This document shows, piece by piece, positions 59,905 to 64,000 of a DNA stretch of 64,000 nucleotides. The DNA lies in assembly GCA_029449235.1 (NCBI GenBank), contig JANATG010000021.1, positions 310,001 through 374,000 on the forward strand, read 5' to 3'. The position numbers and the translations under genes were made by a program. The notes beneath the pieces are model-generated. The model worked only from the letters and a program-made list of their open reading frames with translations. It was not told the origin of the DNA and ran no database searches. The DNA is from Linnemannia schmuckeri (lineage: Eukaryota; Mortierellomycota; Mortierellomycetes; Mortierellales; Mortierellaceae). Each line of letters starts with the position of its first letter. Within the stretch, counting starts at the first letter, position 1.

Positions 59905-60008
59905 TCCCTTTTGTCAATAGACTTGGGCAACCACCAATTGAATTGGACAGATTGAAAATTGTTTTCGGCGCCTCTACAATTGAAAGTGGCGCCTGTACAA
60001 TTGAAAGT
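59905..60008 (+). repeat. Left 104-bp terminal inverted repeat
   Basis: It matches the reverse complement of 61254-61357 at all 104 positions. It contains the tandem 21-bp direct repeats next to its inner border. Confidence 0.95.
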
Positions 60009-60162
60009 GGCAAAAGATATCAACACGCGTAACTTTGACGTGAATGATGATCATAAATGACGCTCTTTATTGCTCCTCCAGACCTCCACTTATTCCTCCA
60101 CCTCATCCTCCACCTCCTTCTCATCGGCCAAGTCATGGCTATTGTAATACTGGCCAAGAGAC

Positions 60163-61152
60163 TCACCTCTGTTTGCTTGGCAAGTTTCTGCTGACCTCTC
60201 TGATCCAACCCTGCATCATCTCTGGGGTGATAGCCTGGACACCGTTGTTGATATGGCCGGTCAATGACTCTCTGTCACTAAGGTCTTGGAGCCGGACATG
60301 CCTCTTGATAGAACTGAAGACTGACTCGGCAGCATTCAGGTGGGGGCTATAGGGTGGGAGTCGTTGTAGAGTATGTCCTTGACGTTCAAGATTGTCTTTG
60401 ATGGACAGCGACGTATGACAACGCGCATTATCCATGATGAAGACGCGAGGAGTAGTGAGCTTTGGGACCGCTTTCTCAAGAAGGAAGTTTTCGAACGATG
60501 GAGTGTCGTAAGCCCCCAACTTCACTTCTGAGGCAATGATATCCTCTCTGCTCGCCGCTACAACCACCGAAAGGTTCTTTCCTTTCGCCGTTGGCCGAAT
60601 TCTGACCGGCCTTCGTCCCCGGGGCGCCCTCCCAAATCGACGGATCATATGCAGGTTAAAACCTGCCTCGTCCACAAACACAGCGTCCGCTATACTCGCA
60701 GTCGACTCGAGGAACGCTTGGGTCCAGACTTGACGCATTCGAATGCGCTCAGGGCTGTTGTAATCGGCCGGCTCCTGGCGTAATAGCTTGAGGGTAAAGC
60801 CTGCTTGGTCGTGGATAGCCCGGGACACTGACGCTGTAGAAACCGGAGGATCGATGTTGAAGTGATCGTTCAACTCCTGGCAGAGGCTGGTGATCGTTGT
60901 ATCCGGGCGAGCCAAAAGCCGGTCAGAGAGCCATTCAATGTGGCCTTGGGACAGTCGTTTGGGTCGACTGCTACCTCGATGTTTCTTCTCCATTCTCCCC
61001 TCGTTGTCAAATGCTTTGGCAATAGCGTAGACGGTTGAGCGGGGATAGCCGAAGCGGCGTGCTGCTTCTGTTATGGTTTGCCCTTCGTCAAATATAGCGT
61101 GGATAATTTTTTGGCGTTGAGTATTGTCAATTCTGTTGTGTTTCTTGGGCAT
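60163..61152 (-). CDS. Tc1/mariner-type transposase (DD34E)
   Basis: This single-exon frame of 329 residues catalyses cut-and-paste transposition into TA sites. The N-terminus is a helix-turn-helix region: TITEAARRFGYPRSTVYAI (residues 26-45), then a second DNA-binding part with GSSRPKRLSQGH and TASVSRAIHDQ. The catalytic triad is D161 (VFVDEAGFN), D241 (FIMDNARCH) and E276 (PYSPHLNAAESVFSSIK), with 34 residues between the last two. A GRAPRG-like motif follows the first Asp. The ATG at 61152 starts MPKKHNR. There are no stops or frameshifts, so it may be active. Its GC content and codon use differ little from nearby genes. Confidence 0.95.
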   Translation of the reverse strand: MPKKHNRIDNTQRQKIIHAIFDEGQTITEAARRFGYPRSTVYAIAKAFDNEGRMEKKHRGSSRPKRLSQGHIEWLSDRLLARPDTTITSLCQELNDHFNIDPPVSTASVSRAIHDQAGFTLKLLRQEPADYNSPERIRMRQVWTQAFLESTASIADAVFVDEAGFNLHMIRRFGRAPRGRRPVRIRPTAKGKNLSVVVAASREDIIASEVKLGAYDTPSFENFLLEKAVPKLTTPRVFIMDNARCHTSLSIKDNLERQGHTLQRLPPYSPHLNAAESVFSSIKRHVRLQDLSDRESLTGHINNGVQAITPEMMQGWIREVSRNLPSKQR

Positions 61153-61253
61153 CTCGAAGATGACTGAAGGGAACAGGAAAGCAACAAAGGAGCAAAAAAA
61201 AAAAAAAAAAAAAAAGATGTGTGAAAGAAAAAGTGTTTCATTATACTGGTGCT

Positions 61254-61357
61254 ACTTTCAATTGTACAGGCGCCACTTTCAATTGTAGAGGCGCCGAAAA
61301 CAATTTTCAATCTGTCCAATTCAATTGGTGGTTGCCCAAGTCTATTGACAAAAGGGA
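61254..61357 (-). repeat. Right 104-bp terminal inverted repeat
   Basis: Perfect inverted copy of 59905-60008. A C14 run (61373-61386) lies just outside the element. Confidence 0.95.
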
Positions 61358-62132
61358 TATTTGTTGGCCTCTCCCCCCCCCCCCCCATTTGCCATTGGAG
61401 ATTGAATCCTCTTAAACTTTACCAAAAAAGCGCCAATCTATTACTCACCCTGCAAAATTATTTGTTACCCTTTACATAGTTGTCCCATATATTAAGCTGC
61501 ATTTTCATGAGCCGCGTATTTTCTTTGTTCCCTTTCTCTTCTTCCCACCTATACCATTACTGACATGGTTGCCTCATGTATCAAGCCGTATACCTATGAG
61601 GTTCCTGATGCACATGCATGACACAAGTAGAAAGAGCTCGATTCTCTACAGGTAGATGATGCCGCAGCGCAGGTGGGGGAAGGAAGATAGGGCAACATAT
61701 AGCGGCAGAGCCATGGGCAACGTTTAAGATTTCAGGATGGGTACCGGATTAGAGTAGAATTGTGGGCAACAAATAGACTTTACTATGGGCAACATTTAAG
61801 GAGCCAAAAAAGGATGGGCAACGAATAGGATATTCCACACGCGAAATGTATGAGATAAAAGGCCAAGGAGTAATCAGAATGATGAGAAGTAACCGCAAGA
61901 AAAGGGTGCGACAAGTGAGAGGAAGAAAGACAAAGAGGGAACAGGAAAAAGCAGTGATTAAGGAGAGACAGTGAAGAAAATTAGAGGTGGGAAAACAAAA
62001 GAGAACAGCGATGGAGAAAACAGAGGCAGAAAAAATGCAAGTAGCAGCGATAGCGAGAAGTGTAAAAAAGAAAGCAGTGCAGTCAGTTGCCATTGTTGTT
62101 CAAGCGACTTCTTAAAGGCGATTTGATGAAGC

Positions 62133-62138
62133 AAAAAA
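62133..62138 (-). terminator. Pol III terminator T6 of the initiator tRNA gene
   Basis: Six thymines on the transcribed (minus) strand begin four bases after the tRNA 3' end. Confidence 0.85.
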
Positions 62139-62141
62139 GTG

Positions 62142-62213
62142 TAGCAAAGGGTGGTTTCGATCCACCGACCTCTGGGTTATGAGCCCAGCGCTCTTCCTCT
62201 GGGCGACTTTGCT
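62142..62213 (-). tRNA. tRNA-iMet: Initiator tRNA-Met (CAT)
   Basis: The 72-nt minus-strand sequence folds into a full cloverleaf. The acceptor stem is AGCAAAG/CTTTGCT with A1-U72 and discriminator A73. The anticodon stem has three G-C pairs next to loop CTCATAA (anticodon CAT). The T-arm is GGTGG-ATCGAAA-CCACC with A54 and A60 in the loop. These are hallmarks of eukaryotic initiator rather than elongator tRNA-Met. There is no intron and no encoded CCA. A run of six T (62138-62133) follows as a Pol III terminator. The D-stem has one mismatch. Confidence 0.95.
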
Positions 62214-62528
62214 GTTGCCTGTTGATGCTAACAGACTTTTATCTGACTAACTTATAGTAAGATATCAACATAATACGTCACCGTATTTGATTACCAAGCG
62301 ATGAAGTGTATGGGCTGCAAGGATATGGTGTTGCTTGGCCACCGACGAACAACTTTAGTGGTCTTTTTATTTCGAAACATCTTTCTTTTTTTTCAACATA
62401 ACAACATCGGCCATCGCCTCCCCCGTTACAAGGACTCTCTTCTTACTCTTACTAGACCTATTCACCTTACTGCCGTCACAACCTTCACCACCCCGTTACT
62501 TAGTCTTCAAGCAACTACAACTCACACC
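62214..62528 (+). promoter_or_regulatory. Intergenic promoter interval before the Nab2-like gene
   Basis: This 315-bp gap separates the tRNA from the ATG at 62529. It holds the leader of the protein gene, with a T-rich patch near 62375-62395 and a CT/AC-rich stretch before the start. No specific site identified. Confidence 0.35.
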
Positions 62529-64000
62529 ATGGCGAAAATCCAGCTCGGAACTCCCCAGGAGAAAGAGCTCACCGTAAGCTATAACTTTCTTTTTTTGGCA
62601 TGGACAACTCGGACGTACTTTCAATCAAGTGATCGTCCGTTCATTGGCGAGATTGAACGGCATGCTGACTTTGTTTCTTCCTTCTTTCTCATGTAGACAC
62701 TAGTGTTAGAAAAGCTTAACGACTTTGGATGGGCTGACAGTACGTGGGCAACAAATGCTTTTCGATTTGCGAATGAATGAACGACTTTGAACTTTTTTTG
62801 TTTTAAAAAACCAGAGGAGTGGATCAGTATTATTTTTTTCGAAAATGTGTTACCATGCCACAGACGGACAGGAACAATCGCTTACGCACTTTGCTTTCTT
62901 TTTTTTTCTGTAACAATAGACGATGTGCTCGCCAACTTTATTGTGGTCATGGTTGCGAACGAAAAATCCAAGGACGATATCATTGCCGAGTTGAACGACA
63001 GTAAGTCTTGGCATGCGAATAATTGTTGGTTTTTGTTTCCTTGTTTGATGCTCAGCTCTTTGACAAAAGTGCGATTACTAACGTCTTTGTCCGGTTTGTG
63101 TCTTTTTTCATGGTTGTTTAGTCTTGCCCGGTCAAGGTTAGTTACAGTGCCAAGTCTCCTTTCTCACCCGGACTGGAGAAAAATAGACTTTGGAAAACGG
63201 ATCACTAATCGCTCAGCCTTCCACCTATGATTATTTTCTGGATTCAAAATTATATAGCAATGGAATTTGCAGACTGGCTTTTTGAAGAGATCCGTATCCG
63301 CTACGGCGATGGTACGACACAGGCCCCAGGTACCGCCTTTTTTCTAGTCTTACTGCAATTATACATGCCATAGTGTGCTTGAATGAACACAGCTGCAACT
63401 TTAGCTTACTAATCTTTTTTCTAATGTAAACAGTAGCACAGCCAGTCAAGGCCATAGTGGAGGAGGAGAGCGCAGAACCCATGGACACAACATCGACCAG
63501 ATCGCGCCCCTCCGAGCCCCGCGCAACAGGAAGACTTTTGCAGACGGCGATCAGCAGTGCGACTAGAGCCGAGCCCGCTGCAACACATAGACAGGCACCC
63601 TCAAGAGTCTACGGAGGCGAGAGACGGGAGCGTCGCGAGCCACGCGAGAAGAGCACTAGCCCTATCCGATCCAGAGAAGGATTGACAACAAGAGGCAAGG
63701 AGGAAAGGATTCGGTTCAGGAGAACAGACGACGAGGTTTCCCGGGATGAGGCAAGAATCGCATCTCGTCTTGGCACCAGGGGAGGTCGTGATGGCTCGGC
63801 GAATGGTCGGGCGGATCCCTTGCGCGGGCGACTTGGACGGATCGAGGATCGTCTTGGTAAACGGGAAGATGTCAACCCCCGGAGGCAGCAGCGCGATCGC
63901 TCATGGGACAATGGTAATGACTACCATGACCGACGCAACGATAGGAATAATGGTCGACCCATGAGCCGGGAGGCTGCCCTGAGGGACATTGAGAGGCGTC
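62529..64000 (+). CDS. Nab2/ZC3H14-like nuclear poly(A) RNA-binding protein (3' partial)
   Basis: Exons 62529-62573, 62697-62739, 62920-63000, 63122-63136, 63258-63329 and 63434->64000 keep one frame. The N-terminal domain, LEKLNDFGWADNDVLANF, VVMVANEKSKDDIIAELND, ILPGQ and MEFADWLFEEI, matches the PWI-like N-terminal fold of Nab2/ZC3H14 (compare VMVANKKSQDQM in the human protein). Exon 4 is only 15 nt. The last exon encodes a long Arg/Ser/Glu-rich region with many R-D-R and R-E patterns, as expected of the linker before the CCCH zinc fingers, which would lie beyond the window. The family binds polyadenosine RNA and controls poly(A) length and mRNA export. The assignment rests on the N-terminal domain, so another PWI-like RNA-processing factor remains possible. 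Confidence 0.75.

Larger units (their letters stand above)
59905..61357 (-). mobile_element. Intact Tc1/mariner-type transposon, 1453 bp
   Basis: The ends are perfect 104-bp inverted repeats (59905-60008 and 61254-61357) starting TCCCTTTTGTCAATAGACTT. TA duplications flank the element at 59903-59904 and 61358-61359, as expected of the Tc1/mariner superfamily. Each inverted repeat ends with two contiguous 21-bp direct copies beginning GGCGCCT and containing ACAATTGAAAGT (59967-59987 and 59988-60008), a likely transposase-binding arrangement. The transposase frame is intact. Identity of the ends and the open frame suggest recent insertion. It sits inside the older element 59827-61830. Confidence 0.95.
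59827..61830. mobile_element. Older TA-flanked, terminal-inverted-repeat element (non-autonomous host of the inner transposon)
   Basis: The left end TCTATTTGTTGCCCACTG and the right end, read on the minus strand, TCCTATTCGTTGCCCATCC form inverted repeats. They continue with TTTTGTGGCTCCTTA versus TTTTTTGGCTCCTTA and then TGTTGCCCATAGTA on both sides. TA lies directly outside both ends (59825-59826 and 61831-61832). The left end carries 2.4 copies of a 29-bp unit (starts 59831, 59860, 59889). Without the inner element it is about 549 bp and has no transposase of its own. This is a nested, MITE-like element. Confidence 0.65.

Noticed and set aside
61373..61386. C14 run beside the inner transposon
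   Set aside because: It lies outside the TA duplication and is a simple homopolymer, not part of the element's ends.
1..64000. CRISPR arrays, bacterial operons, riboswitches
   Set aside because: The DNA is eukaryotic; no regularly spaced palindromic repeats were seen, and the tandem repeats found are short satellites or transposon ends.

Overview
The window is nuclear DNA of a filamentous fungus. Protein genes are split by GT-AG introns, mostly 90-380 nt with GTAAGT or GTATGT donors. Promoters are pyrimidine-rich on the coding strand. There is a Zn2Cys6 regulator, a fungal DHA2-type MFS transporter and a nuclear complex I subunit, which excludes Saccharomyces-type yeasts. A sphingolipid desaturase, long poly-Gln proteins, a LINE relic and a Tc1/mariner transposon would fit an early-diverging mould such as Mortierellomycotina, but that placement is inference from gene style.

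Layout, left to right. 1-2151: 3' part of mitochondrial BCKDH E1-alpha. 2411-5793 (-): Zn2Cys6 regulator. 6386-10580: a decayed gene joining a homeodomain-like region to a KDM3/JmjC-like region. 11195-12861: dihydroceramide delta-4 desaturase. 12862-20269: a gene-poor stretch. 20270-22183: a broken M48/OMA1-like metalloprotease gene. 22539-26648 (-): mitochondrial-type C1-tetrahydrofolate synthase. 26649-33754: a second gene-poor stretch, strongly purine-rich on the + strand. 33755-35191 (-): mitochondrial ribosomal protein uL3m, head to head with 35751-37651 (+), mitochondrial beta-ketoacyl-ACP synthase. 37978-39909 (-): complex I NDUFS2. 42368-44813: MFS transporter. 45375-52069: PKA catalytic subunit with a long Gln-rich N-terminus and introns up to 2.1 kb. 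52070-62141: a repeat-rich region with a decayed coding relic, a 5'-truncated LINE with poly(A) tail, two small secreted-peptide loci, and an intact Tc1/mariner element nested in an older TA-flanked element. 62142-62213 (-): initiator tRNA-Met. 62529 to the end: N-terminal part of a Nab2/ZC3H14-like RNA-binding protein.

Six of the loci encode mitochondrial functions: branched-chain oxoacid oxidation, one-carbon metabolism, mitoribosome, mitochondrial fatty acid synthesis, complex I and inner-membrane protease quality control. The mitochondrial KAS makes acyl-ACP needed for lipoate (used by the BCKDH complex) and for complex I assembly, so the genes are linked biochemically. Fungal genes do not form operons, and nothing here shows co-regulation apart from the shared uL3m/KAS promoter interval.

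I found no clear undescribed multi-gene system. The strongest leads are the homeodomain-like/JmjC relic with lost metal ligands, the nested transposons sharing a GTTGCCCA-rich end structure, a candidate 6-nt micro-exon in the PKA gene, and the paired secreted-peptide loci.
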